From Candidatus Sumerlaeia bacterium (GTDB taxonomy: Bacteria > Sumerlaeota > Sumerlaeia > SLMS01 > JAHLLQ01): a DNA stretch of 32,192 nt. Every line of letters starts with the position of its first letter. The stretch's first letter is position 1. Shown here in pieces: positions 1 through 8,510 of this stretch. Both the position numbers and the translations under genes were made by a program. The notes beneath the pieces are model-generated. The model did not search any database. It worked only from the letters and a program-made list of their open reading frames with translations, and was not told the DNA's origin. The stretch is from positions 1 to 32,192 of the forward strand of contig JANQSL010000049.1 of NCBI GenBank assembly GCA_028284075.1, in the 5' to 3' direction.

Positions 1-1259
1 GCCGTCGGGGTCGAACTGTCTGGCAACGGAACACGGGTTACAAAGTTCGTCACGTACTCAACACGCATGTCGTCGGGATTTTCGTCAGGCGCTCCGTACA
101 GGCGCACAATCTGTCCCGAGGCATGAGTGCCGAATTCCGGAGCGTTTGTTCCGTAGTACCAGCCGGAAGTCGCATAATCCTCGCGGACCTGCAACATTGC
201 CTCGCGGATATGGGGGTCCGTTATATTGTGATCCGGTAGATAGTTGCGCGAACCGGGAGTGTAACTGAACAGCTCGTGCCGTCCCACATGATTGAGGGTT
301 TCCAGTTCCGTCCCGTCCTCGTTGATCATCCACGGAAAGAAGTGGTTCAGGCGCAGCCCCTGCTCTCCCGCCGGAAGCCCCGTGTCCCATGTGGGATCGG
401 GTATCGTATCGTCACTGCCATGATAGACACGATGGTCCGGAAATATCTCGTCGCCCGGCTGAACGCCGCGATAGGTGTCGGACTCCTCCGACTCGTAGAC
501 GCGCGTTCCATAAGGCTGCGGGTTGCCCGCAATGATGGCGTTGATATCCCCGTCGGTCTGTTGATCGCGCTGCAAATGATCCCAGCGCGTGAAAACGATT
601 CGCCCGAACGAATCGACAATCGGCGTAAAGTTGCCGGATGGTGAATGGTCAAGAATCTCAAGACTGCTGCCATCGGGATTCATGCGCCAGAGACCGGTAT
701 TCGTCGGGGTCGACTCATACTCGTCCAGCTGCGGATATAACCGTCTGTCACCGTTTCGCGGACGGTCCGTGGTAAAAAGAATACGGTCATCCGTGCCATA
801 GACTGGAGAGACGTTGTTGTAGTCCTCCGGCTGATTCAACTTCGTAATCACAGCCGTTTCGCCCTGAAGAATACCGGTGATTTCATAGATCTGAAAATAA
901 GCTTCGGCATCACCCTGTACCGAACCGCCAACAGCCATGCTGAAAAGCGCTTTCTCACCGTCCCAGTGAACACAGGGATCGCGAACCGTAATCTCCGTCG
1001 CCGCCGTCAAACCGTAGCCCGCATCTTCCGTCAGATTCCTCAGGGTGCTGTCATCGTATCGGATGTAAAGATCGCCACCGCGTGTGGCACTGCGAACGTC
1101 GCCGCGATGATTGCCAAAGACCGCAACCGAGTTGGCGAAATCATTGTTATCCGGTGTGTGAGTAACAAAGAGAATGGGTGCCGCATGAACAGTTCCCACA
1201 CCGTACAGCAAAATACTCAAGGCCAACCCCCTGGAGGGTTGTGACTGAAAAGAAGGCAT
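1..1259 (-). CDS. HzsA-related secreted protein, N-terminal part (runs off left edge)
   Basis: An open frame reads from an ATG at 1259 down to the window edge with no stop, giving about 419 residues; the C-terminus lies outside. Residues 1-26 form a signal peptide ending in VGTVHA. Recurrent propeller-like strands follow, with motifs such as DPCVHWDGEKALFSM, RILFTTDRPRNGDRRLYPQL, LWRMNPDGSS, GRIVFTRWDHLQRDQQTD and FFPWMINEDGTELETLNHVG. I recognise these from the family named after the middle domain of the hydrazine synthase alpha subunit (HzsA-related, PD40/TolB-like). Membership of that family does not imply hydrazine synthesis: no CXXCH haem motif occurs in the visible part, and the C-terminus where such sites could lie is missing. 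Likely exported to the periplasm or surface; substrate unknown. It is divergent from the TPR gene at 1493. No strong Shine-Dalgarno was seen before the ATG. Confidence 0.72.
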   Translation of the reverse strand, partial: MPSFQSQPSRGLALSILLYGVGTVHAAPILFVTHTPDNNDFANSVAVFGNHRGDVRSATRGGDLYIRYDDSTLRNLTEDAGYGLTAATEITVRDPCVHWDGEKALFSMAVGGSVQGDAEAYFQIYEITGILQGETAVITKLNQPEDYNNVSPVYGTDDRILFTTDRPRNGDRRLYPQLDEYESTPTNTGLWRMNPDGSSLEILDHSPSGNFTPIVDSFGRIVFTRWDHLQRDQQTDGDINAIIAGNPQPYGTRVYESEESDTYRGVQPGDEIFPDHRVYHGSDDTIPDPTWDTGLPAGEQGLRLNHFFPWMINEDGTELETLNHVGRHELFSYTPGSRNYLPDHNITDPHIREAMLQVREDYATSGWYYGTNAPEFGTHASGQIVRLYGAPDENPDDMRVEYVTNFVTRVPLPDSSTPT

Positions 1260-1380
1260 GATTGATCCGGTAAGGATGTCCGGTCGATGGCTCGGACACG
1301 GTTGGTTTCGAGGATATGACCGACTACAGCCGTCTCATCCGCCTCCTCGCAAGAGCCAATTCTTTGTCACGCCCGGCAAA

Positions 1381-1410
1381 TTGCCTGATTGTGGATATTC
1401 GGGATACAAT
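1381..1410 (+). promoter_or_regulatory. Candidate sigma70-type promoter for the TPR-STAS pair
   Basis: TTGCCT at 1381-1386 (4 of 6 match to TTGACA) is followed after 18 bases by TACAAT at 1405-1410 (5 of 6 match to TATAAT). It lies in the 233-base divergent gap between the HzsA-related gene and the TPR gene, about 80 bases before the ATG at 1493. This is a match by eye only. Confidence 0.4.
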
Positions 1411-1492
1411 TTTGCCGTGGCGGCCCGGGCTTTCCCCTTGTGACTCCCCTGACCACCCGCAAAACAACAAACGTCTCTTCAGAAAGGTACGT

Positions 1493-2236
1493 ATGGATTT
1501 CCTGTTTTCCCTCTTTGGATCGACCCAGGGGCTCATCTCGCTGGCTCTCACCGTGGCTGTGATCATCGACTGTATTCGCCGCCAGCGCAGCTGGCTTTGG
1601 ATCCTGCTCGCCTTCTTCCTTCCGGTCGCCGGTCCGGCAGTTTATTTCTTCTATTTCTACGTGATGGACTCTCAGGCGTGGCGCCGAACGGGAGCCGGCC
1701 TCCAGCGCAACCGCCGGCTGAAGGAACTCCACAATCTCTCGAAGATTCAGGACACCGCCGCCCTTCACCTTGAGATGGGAGAGTTATACTACGACAAGGG
1801 AGAATACCTCCCTGCGGTGGAAGCCCTCAAACGCGCTCTGGACATCGACGCCGAGCTTGTGCGCGCGCACTACTTCGCCGGACGGGCTCTGCTGCAATTG
1901 AAGCGAGCCGATGGCGCCATCGCTCACCTGGAGTACGTTACGGAGGAGGACCCCAGGTATCTGTATGGTGAAGCAATGCTGGCACTTGCACAGGCCTACG
2001 AAGCCGCAAATCGCAGGGACGAAGCCTTCCAGGCCTGCGGAAAAGCGGTCGGAATGACAAACATCGCCGAAGCGGTTTACCGGCACGCCATGATGCTCGT
2101 GGAGCGTGGAGAAAAGAACGAGGCAAAAACCCAACTCAAACGCCTTGTGCATGAAGCCTCGGCTTTCCCCCACTTCAAGCCGTCACGCGACCGCAAGTGG
2201 ATTGGAGAGGCGAAGAAAGCACTCAAATCACTCTAA
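1493..2236 (+). CDS. Membrane-anchored TPR protein (247 aa)
   Basis: Start chosen at ATG 1493 because AAAGG sits five bases upstream; the frame is open further back but has no better site. Two hydrophobic helices (about residues 13-27 and 35-56, with the pattern WLWILLAFFLPVAGPAVYFF) resemble the PLDc_N two-helix anchor found at the start of cardiolipin synthases, but no phospholipase catalytic domain follows. The rest is about four TPR-like helical pairs (roughly 88-121, 122-155, 158-190, 192-222) with typical G-Y/A-P spacing, for example LHLEMGELYYDKGEYLPAVE. It is probably a cytoplasmic-face scaffold tethered to the inner membrane. The stop is 12 bases before the STAS gene, so the two are probably co-transcribed. 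Specific partner unknown. Confidence 0.8.
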   Translation: MDFLFSLFGSTQGLISLALTVAVIIDCIRRQRSWLWILLAFFLPVAGPAVYFFYFYVMDSQAWRRTGAGLQRNRRLKELHNLSKIQDTAALHLEMGELYYDKGEYLPAVEALKRALDIDAELVRAHYFAGRALLQLKRADGAIAHLEYVTEEDPRYLYGEAMLALAQAYEAANRRDEAFQACGKAVGMTNIAEAVYRHAMMLVERGEKNEAKTQLKRLVHEASAFPHFKPSRDRKWIGEAKKALKSL

Positions 2237-2248
2237 CGGGAAATCGCC

Positions 2249-2965
2249 ATGGAATTCACCCAGGAAGAGATCGGCACGGTCTGTGTCCTCACGCCCGTAG
2301 ACCCTGACACAAAGGGAGGCTGGAGTGTCACACTGAAGGCATTGAGAAACCGCGTGAACGTTCTCACGGAGCGTGGAACACGCAAACTCATTATTGATAT
2401 GAGTCAGGTGGATTTTCTCGATTCCACGGGAATCGGGACGGTGGTTGGGTGTCTCCAGCGCATGATGTCCGTCAACGGCCTCGTCCTGTTTTGCGGATTC
2501 GGCCTCCGTACGGCGGAAACCCTTGGTGTCGTCAATCTTCTGAGTGTCGTTCCGATCCGGGTGGAGCGGCTGGAGGCTCTGGCCGAACTGGAGAAGGCAA
2601 GACCGGAAAAGGATGCATGCAAGCGCCTTGCCGCGGGAAACCCCGACATTCAAACGTTACGGGACACCTGGAAAAATCGCTGCGCTGAAGAAAACGCCGA
2701 AACAGAGACGGAGGCGTCTCCGCCGTCCTCTGACACAAAAAGTGATGTTCAACCTGAGGTGTTGAACGAGGAGGCAATCAGTACCAGTCTGCCGAAAGAC
2801 CTCAGCGGAGACTACCGGCTTTGGATTTCAGCACTGGAAACCATGATGCGGGCTCGCAAGGTCTACACGGACGCAGGGTTGAAGTTTGATGCGGACATTT
2901 CATTCAAGGAATTCATTGGCCGCCTTGCGGAAGCGCTGATCGACGCCCGCGGCGGCAAATCGTAG
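2249..2965 (+). CDS. STAS-domain protein (anti-sigma factor antagonist-like)
   Basis: 238 residues. Residues 1-115 are a STAS domain: a strand LIIDMSQVDFLDSTGIGTVV carries the DSTG motif whose serine (S59) is the site phosphorylated by an anti-sigma-factor kinase in SpoIIAA/RsbV-type proteins. Residues 116-185 are charged, Glu/Pro-rich and probably disordered. A C-terminal helical segment (about 190-236) is not part of the usual 110-residue family member, so the protein is about twice the normal length. No anti-sigma kinase or sigma factor gene is beside it in this window. It follows the TPR membrane protein by 12 bases, suggesting a shared partner-switching or scaffold role, which is inference. 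Confidence 0.85.
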   Translation: MEFTQEEIGTVCVLTPVDPDTKGGWSVTLKALRNRVNVLTERGTRKLIIDMSQVDFLDSTGIGTVVGCLQRMMSVNGLVLFCGFGLRTAETLGVVNLLSVVPIRVERLEALAELEKARPEKDACKRLAAGNPDIQTLRDTWKNRCAEENAETETEASPPSSDTKSDVQPEVLNEEAISTSLPKDLSGDYRLWISALETMMRARKVYTDAGLKFDADISFKEFIGRLAEALIDARGGKS

Positions 2966-2973
2966 AACCGCCG

Positions 2974-3786
2974 TCAAGCTCCTGGTTTGATCCTGGCATA
3001 TTGTTTTCGAACCTCGACATCCGCCATGCGTTCCTGAAGAAGCTCCTGCAATTCGGCTGCAAGCTCCAGAATTCTTTCATCCGACGTTTCGAGATTCAAG
3101 TGCCTGCGCTTCTCGATCTCGTTCACTTCGTGGTAGTTATTGATGATGGCGCCCACCACAAGGTTCAACATCACAAACGTGCTGATCAACACCCAGCTCA
3201 CGTGATAGAATGTCACGACCCAGTAGTTTCCCCGATCGACACCGTCGTATCGAACATCAGTCCAGTCCTCCAGTGTCAGAGCTCGAAACAGCGTAAAAGT
3301 CGCTTCGTGCAGTGTCGCGAATTCGGGTTGAGTCGAGCCGAAAAACTTCACGCCGATAACGGCATAAATATAGAAAACGATGACCATCAAAACGGCAATC
3401 CACGTCATCGACACCATCGATTTTGCCAGAACACGCACGATCAGCCGGAGCTCGGGAACCGCCTTGACGACCCGCAACACACGCAGCACCCGCAAAATAC
3501 GCAGTGCCGATGACAATGCTCCGACGGCGGGTACAAAGGCCGCGCCAACGACAATAATGTCAAAAAGGTTCCAGGGGTCGGTGAAGTACTCCTTCATCGA
3601 ACGTGCGTAACGGAGTTTCAGTGCGATTTCCGCCACAAAGATCCAGACGCAAATCCATTCAATGGTCTTGAAGACCGGAAGATGGATGTATGTTTCGATT
3701 CCAATCAGGACGGCATTGAAGACAATAACGCCAATGATGAAGTTACTGAAGGTCTTGCCGTAGACGATGTCCCGCATTGGTGGCAT
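2974..3786 (-). CDS. Voltage-gated cation channel, NaChBac/Nav family (270 aa)
   Basis: The start at ATG 3786 is set by GGGAGAGG nine bases upstream; longer readings overlap the divergent gene at 3965. The architecture matches single-domain bacterial voltage-gated channels that assemble as tetramers: S1 about 14-32, S2 about 43-58 with E53, S3 about 72-88 with D76, S4 with R96, R99, R102, R105 and K108 at every third position, S5 about 126-148, the pore loop, S6 about 190-217 ending in NLVVGAIINNY, and a charged C-terminal helix (about 222-258) that fits the family's four-helix bundle. The filter reads TLFRALTLEDWTDV (T171-D177). Classical sodium channels read TLESW; this one carries extra aspartates at the positions that give calcium selectivity in engineered channels, so permeation of Ca2+ is possible. 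Convergent with the STAS gene, eight bases apart. Confidence 0.93.
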   Translation of the reverse strand: MPPMRDIVYGKTFSNFIIGVIVFNAVLIGIETYIHLPVFKTIEWICVWIFVAEIALKLRYARSMKEYFTDPWNLFDIIVVGAAFVPAVGALSSALRILRVLRVLRVVKAVPELRLIVRVLAKSMVSMTWIAVLMVIVFYIYAVIGVKFFGSTQPEFATLHEATFTLFRALTLEDWTDVRYDGVDRGNYWVVTFYHVSWVLISTFVMLNLVVGAIINNYHEVNEIEKRRHLNLETSDERILELAAELQELLQERMADVEVRKQYARIKPGA

Positions 3787-3964
3787 CGCGGTGTACCTCT
3801 CCCTTGGAAATGTGCCGGGGCGCCGCCATTTCCCGCGCGAGCCCCCCGTGGAAGCGAGCAAAATGCCTGAGATCGTAAAAATCGGACTTGTCGCGGGGGA
3901 GCCTGTTCCGCTGATAATCACGTATTGTAAGGAGGAGGATTCTGGAACGGGGAGGAATTCCATC

Positions 3965-6625
3965 ATGAAAAAACTTCATGCAACCCTCAGTGCGGCCGGA
4001 TTTCTGGGCATGCTGAACGCCACGGCACCCGCCGAGGAGATCACACTGAACAACGGAGCCGTCATCAGTGGCATGATCCTGAGCGAGACGGATGAAATGG
4101 TTCGCCTCAACCGGCACGGCCAGGAAATCCAGTTTCGTCGCGAGAACATCGCCACGATCGACCGGTCCTCGTTGACTTACTACGATGAAGAGTTTCAGCA
4201 GGCCGCCTCTCACGCTGACGAGGCCCGGCTCAAGCGCCTCTTTAACGCCATGCGTGTCCACAAGAACCAGGGCATACGCGATCACGGCGCCGCCCTTGAG
4301 GAACGATACGGCCAGCTGTCCGCGGAGACCGTCTATAAGGGTGAAAATCTCAGCAAACTCTCGCTGCCACAGTTGCGTTCCTTGTTTCGTGAGTCCGCGG
4401 ACCGCCTGCGCTGGAGCGAAACCATTTTCTACGGCAACGAACTTCTCCGCCGCGGAGAACGCGATGCCACCTTTGAATCCACGCTGTTGGAAGCATTCCG
4501 CGCCGCACGTCAGCAGACGCACTTTCTCCTCATGGATGTGTTCCGCCTGCTCGACCAAACAAACATGGAGGACATGCGGGTCAGCCAGGTCTATCAGCTC
4601 AGCGCCATTGAGCAACGCATGCTGGAACTCTGGAATCCCGATCGGCCGACTCGCACGGATTCGGAAGTAAACGCACTCATGATCGTGCGCGGGCTGCTGA
4701 TCAATCTCGACAAAATTGCTCCGGAAAATTCCAGGTATCGCGGCGCCGCGGAAGACACCATCAAGACATTCATTATGGCGGAATCCTGGGACCGCGCCAT
4801 TGCGGAGATTGAGGACCTCTACACGCTGCTGATCTTTGCCAACGCATCCCGCGCAAGCACCGAACTCACCCCCCTGTTTCGCTATTTTGCGTTGCTGAAG
4901 GAACCGGATATTCTCAAGGCCGACACCTCCGACCCTCTGTTGGCCGACAGTGTGCGTGAGGCTCGTGGCGTTTATGTTTACACTGTAAGCGGCATCGTCC
5001 CCCTTCCAAAAGAAAAACTCTGGTCCTCTGCACGGGATCTGGCGATCATTGGATCCACCAAGGCTCCAACAGTTTCTGAAATCATCGCCGAAGTCTTCCA
5101 GTACACGCCTCAAAGCCGGCATCTCGATCTTTCCATGGCCTACGAGGATCTCCTCGTTCCAGAGGCACTTCGTGGCCTCGACAAGGGCAAGGGCCTCGGC
5201 CACGGACTGCGCTACATTGCAACCGCCCGCAGCGGAAACGAGTTTGAGCGCACCAGATCCTGGACAGCCTACGAGGCACTCGCGACGTTCCTCTCACCCT
5301 CCGGCGAAGACGGCACGACGCCCATGCCGAGCACATCCGCCATCATGGACGCAATGTTCTCCGTTACGTCAGCTTTCGAACAGGAGAAGATCTGCCTGCT
5401 CTACGATAGCCGACTGATCAACGCCGCCCTGAAGGGAACGGATAACGGAGACGGTCTTCGCTGTGCCGTCACACTCGTGGCATCACGCCGGGCGGGAGAT
5501 ACATCAAAGCCTCGCGAAAAATGGAACGCTTTCCGCGCGCTGGCAAGTTTGAACCGCCTCAGTGCCGGCCTCGACCCCACAGCGCCAATGTCCACATCCG
5601 ACATACTGCAGGCGGCCTTTACCGTCTGCCCGGAGCAGAGCCAGCTCCGCCTTTGCATGCTGTTCGAGGAAAACCTTGCGGAGGCGGCCATGAACCCGCT
5701 CGAACATGGATCGTCTTTGCTCAAGAGCATTCGAATGATTGCCCGGCAACGGGCGGATGACCTCACCGATGCGGGAGCATCGTGGAGAGCTTTCAATGCG
5801 CTGGCGGCAGTCAGTAACGACTATGCCGCTCTGCCGGGAGCCACGATCGAGCCGCCCGTTGAAGATGTTTTCGCCACTGTGTTTCACGAAGTGCAGGATG
5901 AACGCCACGGCGATATTGCGGCGCGATTCGAGGACCGGCTCGTCAACGCTGTCGTAGCCGGGAGCGAACGCGGCCCCGGACTCGACCGGGCTGCCCGGAG
6001 CCTTTCTCTTCAGCGGTTGCGCAACCCCGCCGACCCCATCGGCGGTTGGCGGGCATTCGAGTTGATGGCTGTTCTGGAAACCGGCCACAAGGTCTCCTCA
6101 AGCCAGGTCATGGATGTAATGGACAGAACCGCGGGTGATTCGGTTTTTCTCCTGGGCAATGCACTCAAGATCGCCGCGTCACGCTACAGCGAGTCGGAAC
6201 GCGGTTCCAACCTGATCTACAACAATTACAAACGCCAGTGGTCCGAACGGCTGCTGGAGGGCATGACCGCCTGGGTGAACGGAACGGCCAGGCTCCAGGG
6301 ACTTCCAAAAGAGATCCCCGTGATGCCCGATATCGCTCTCGCGGAAATCCCCGAGCTGAAACAAAAACAACTGCAGGTCAACGAGCACGCCCGACTGCTC
6401 CGCGATCTGCAGTCGACGGAAACACGTCTCAAAGAACGCTATCGTTCCGCAGTCGACAACATCAGCGACGGCAGATTGCGAACCATTGCGATGGAGCTGA
6501 ACGGCCTCTGGGACCGAACTCAGTCTCCGGCGGCCCGTGAGCGCATTCGCACACTGGTGGAAGAAGCCTTCGACCGGCAAACACAGTCCGCTCTCATAGC
6601 CAACGGCCTGAAAGTGGCGTATTAA
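3965..6625 (+). CDS. Secreted tandem-repeat protein with N-terminal 'NG..I.G' module (886 aa)
   Basis: ATG 3965 is preceded by GGGGAGGAA and gives a Sec signal peptide ending near APA (about residue 24). Residues 25-70 form a small beta module, ITLNNGAVISGMILSETDEM and onward, of a kind common at the N-terminus of exported proteins in PVC-like bacteria. Residues 70-370 are mostly helical with no family I recognise. From residue 373 there are four tandem repeats of 87-88 residues beginning with IIAEVF (373), IMDAMF (460), ILQAAF (547) and VFATVF (635), plus a shortened fifth at 715. Each has a Y/F-E-D/x-L pattern near its start and a W-x-A-F/Y-x-x-L-A motif near its end. The C-terminus (about 785-886) is helical and coiled-coil-like. 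Function unknown. Its stop overlaps that of the convergent small gene. Confidence 0.82.
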   Translation: MKKLHATLSAAGFLGMLNATAPAEEITLNNGAVISGMILSETDEMVRLNRHGQEIQFRRENIATIDRSSLTYYDEEFQQAASHADEARLKRLFNAMRVHKNQGIRDHGAALEERYGQLSAETVYKGENLSKLSLPQLRSLFRESADRLRWSETIFYGNELLRRGERDATFESTLLEAFRAARQQTHFLLMDVFRLLDQTNMEDMRVSQVYQLSAIEQRMLELWNPDRPTRTDSEVNALMIVRGLLINLDKIAPENSRYRGAAEDTIKTFIMAESWDRAIAEIEDLYTLLIFANASRASTELTPLFRYFALLKEPDILKADTSDPLLADSVREARGVYVYTVSGIVPLPKEKLWSSARDLAIIGSTKAPTVSEIIAEVFQYTPQSRHLDLSMAYEDLLVPEALRGLDKGKGLGHGLRYIATARSGNEFERTRSWTAYEALATFLSPSGEDGTTPMPSTSAIMDAMFSVTSAFEQEKICLLYDSRLINAALKGTDNGDGLRCAVTLVASRRAGDTSKPREKWNAFRALASLNRLSAGLDPTAPMSTSDILQAAFTVCPEQSQLRLCMLFEENLAEAAMNPLEHGSSLLKSIRMIARQRADDLTDAGASWRAFNALAAVSNDYAALPGATIEPPVEDVFATVFHEVQDERHGDIAARFEDRLVNAVVAGSERGPGLDRAARSLSLQRLRNPADPIGGWRAFELMAVLETGHKVSSSQVMDVMDRTAGDSVFLLGNALKIAASRYSESERGSNLIYNNYKRQWSERLLEGMTAWVNGTARLQGLPKEIPVMPDIALAEIPELKQKQLQVNEHARLLRDLQSTETRLKERYRSAVDNISDGRLRTIAMELNGLWDRTQSPAARERIRTLVEEAFDRQTQSALIANGLKVAY
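5081..6106 (+). repeat. Tandem protein-level repeats of about 87 codons
   Basis: Repeat starts at 5081, 5342, 5603 and 5867 are separated by 261, 261 and 264 bases; a divergent fifth unit starts at 6107. Shared positions in each unit include an aromatic near position 6, an E-x-x-L segment about 20 residues in, a G-x-G-L step, an A/S-R-x-R/S segment and W-x-A-F/Y-x-x-L-A close to the end. DNA identity between units is low by eye, so the duplication is old. Confidence 0.75.
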
Positions 6626-6915
6626 TCGCGGTGGATCAGAATTCGTTCGAAGGATGACTGCTCGAGACGATTGACAACAGTATAATACGGTGACTTGTCC
6701 GTTGCCTGAATGATGTGATCGATTCCCGGAGCCGTGCCGTCGAGATTCGGGACCAGCACGGGATCTTCAATGGTTCCGACGCTCGCGTGCTTCAGCCACA
6801 TATTAATGGTCTCTCCGGGGTTGGGAGAGACAACGGCGATCAACTGCCCCAGTTTGTTCTGCCCGCCCGTGGCAACGACGCGATAAACAGTGGCTTTCGT
6901 CAGACTTTCCTTCAT
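6622..6915 (-). CDS. Hypothetical protein (97 aa)
   Basis: Not recognised. ATG 6915 is preceded by CGGAG eight bases upstream. The product starts MKESLTKATVYRVVATGG, has no signal peptide or membrane helix, and looks like a small beta-rich cytoplasmic domain (alternating VYRVVATGG, LGQLIAVVSP and HIIQATDKSPYYTVVNRL segments). Its TAA (6622-6624) shares two bases with the TAA of the convergent repeat-protein gene (6623-6625), so the two 3' ends are interlocked. Divergent from the NamZ-like gene. Codon texture resembles its neighbours, which supports a real gene. Confidence 0.6.
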   Translation of the reverse strand: MKESLTKATVYRVVATGGQNKLGQLIAVVSPNPGETINMWLKHASVGTIEDPVLVPNLDGTAPGIDHIIQATDKSPYYTVVNRLEQSSFERILIHRD

Positions 6916-7078
6916 GAAGCTGTCTCCGTTGCGTGATCGCCGGGACTTCACACCCGGGCGACGCAAAAGGCGCGTGTCTCACGAGAGACGTCAAGCCGGG
7001 AATGGTCGGTTTCGTTTGTCCCTGGCCCGCCCGACGCATAGAGTCCGTCTTCAATTCACATCTGAGGGAAACTCGATA

Positions 7079-8395
7079 ATGCGACTTTGTCATTTGAAAA
7101 CCGTTCTACTGCTGGCCCTGGGAGTCATGGTGACATCAACCACCCTGGCGGCCACGCGTCTCGATCCCATGAACCTGGAGGACCCCCGCGTGAAACCTGG
7201 TGTCGAAGTCCTGCTGGAAACCCCTCAACACATGGCCCTTCTGAAGGGTAAGCGCGTTGGTCTGATTACAAACCCCAGCGGTGTGGACAGCCGCATGAAC
7301 TCAACGATCGACCTCCTTCACGAGGACCCCAACGTCGAACTCGTGGCGCTCTTCGGCCCGGAGCACGGTGTGCGCGGCGAAGCCTATGCCGGACAACACG
7401 TTGATGACTATGTGGATGACGAAACGGGTGTCGTGGTACACAGTCTCTATGGTCCCACGCGCCGGCCGAAGCAGGAATGGCTCGAGAACATTGAGGTGAT
7501 GGTCTACGACATCCAGGATGTCGGGTCCACATCCTACACGTATATCTACACAATGGCTTATGCCATGGAAGCCTGTGCAGCCGCTGATATCCCCTTCGTC
7601 GTTCTCGACCGGCCAAACCCCTGTGGTGCGGACTATATTGACGGACCGGTTCTCGACACAACACAGCATTCATCCTTCGTCGGTCTCTATGACATGGCTT
7701 ACATGTACGGCATGACGCCAGGCGAAACCGCCCTCATCTTCAACAAGGAATTCAACGAGCAGGAATGCGAACTGCACGTTATCCCGATGCAGGGTTACGA
7801 GCGCTGGATGCGTCAGTGGGACACCGGCCTGCCCTTTGTCCCCACATCCACGCATATTCCCCACGCATTCCATTCCGTGTACTACAGCCTGACCGGTGTC
7901 ATCGGCGAACTGCGCAAGGGAGTGAACATAGGCGTCGGCTACACACTTCCCTTCGAGTGCATTGCCGCGCCGTGGATTGACCGTGATGAACTGGTGGCGG
8001 CATTGAAGGAAAAAAACCTGCCCGGCGTCATGTTCCGGCCCATTACCTTCACACCCAAGTATGCCAGCTACTCAGGCAAAACATGCCATGGTGTTCACCT
8101 TATCATCAGCGATTATCAGAAAATCCGCCCGGTCACCGTGCAAATTCATATCATGGAAGTGCTCCAGCGCCTCTACCCCGACCCCATTGAAACCAAGGAC
8201 AACGACCAGAATCCCATCAAGGTCAGCATCTTTGACGATCAGGCGGCACGCTCCACCCTGATCGACAAGGTCCTCGCCAATAACCACATTCGCCAGATGA
8301 TTCTCGAAGGCAAAACGGCAGAGGAAATCATCGCCACGTTTGAACCTCGCCTGAGCCAGTTCCGCGAGCTTCGCGCAAAATACCTGATCTACTGA
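7079..8395 (+). CDS. Exo-beta-N-acetylmuramidase NamZ/DUF1343 family protein
   Basis: 438 residues from ATG 7079, which has TGAGGG about ten bases upstream. Residues 1-25 are a signal peptide (hydrophobic stretch LKTVLLLALGVMV). Family hallmarks are all present: KGKRVGLITNPSGVD (56-70), LFGPEHGVRG (91-100), DIQDVGSTSYTYIYTM (144-159), DRPNP (177-181) and YGMTPGE (210-216). The length is typical. Characterised members (CAZy GH171, NamZ) release N-acetylmuramic acid from the non-reducing ends of peptidoglycan fragments; that this protein does so is inferred from the family. The signal peptide places it in the periplasm, consistent with cell-wall recycling. It is followed by the secreted GH13 enzyme after 115 bases. 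Confidence 0.9.
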   Translation: MRLCHLKTVLLLALGVMVTSTTLAATRLDPMNLEDPRVKPGVEVLLETPQHMALLKGKRVGLITNPSGVDSRMNSTIDLLHEDPNVELVALFGPEHGVRGEAYAGQHVDDYVDDETGVVVHSLYGPTRRPKQEWLENIEVMVYDIQDVGSTSYTYIYTMAYAMEACAAADIPFVVLDRPNPCGADYIDGPVLDTTQHSSFVGLYDMAYMYGMTPGETALIFNKEFNEQECELHVIPMQGYERWMRQWDTGLPFVPTSTHIPHAFHSVYYSLTGVIGELRKGVNIGVGYTLPFECIAAPWIDRDELVAALKEKNLPGVMFRPITFTPKYASYSGKTCHGVHLIISDYQKIRPVTVQIHIMEVLQRLYPDPIETKDNDQNPIKVSIFDDQAARSTLIDKVLANNHIRQMILEGKTAEEIIATFEPRLSQFRELRAKYLIY

Positions 8396-8497
8396 AACCA
8401 AAAAGGCGAAGTTTTATCGCGTTTCATTTCACAACATGTCTTTGAAACGCTCTGCGTCTTGACCGCCTCCGGGGGCATCCCATGACTGGATGGCCTC

Positions 8498-8504
8498 GGA
8501 GGAG
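8498..8504 (+). promoter_or_regulatory. Shine-Dalgarno that sets a TTG start for the GH13 gene
   Basis: GGAGGAG lies six bases before TTG 8511. Starting there places the signal peptide (MRWFFALLTASLSFPAFA) exactly at the N-terminus. The in-frame ATG at 8490 has no ribosome binding site and would put an acidic stretch in front of the signal. Confidence 0.75.
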
Positions 8505-8510
8505 ATTGGG

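Noticed and set aside
3743..5203. Long open frame on the - strand opposite the repeat protein gene (486 codons)
   Set aside because: It is antisense to a gene with a signal peptide and regular repeats, and it overlaps the channel gene's start. It has no ribosome binding site and no family-like motif.
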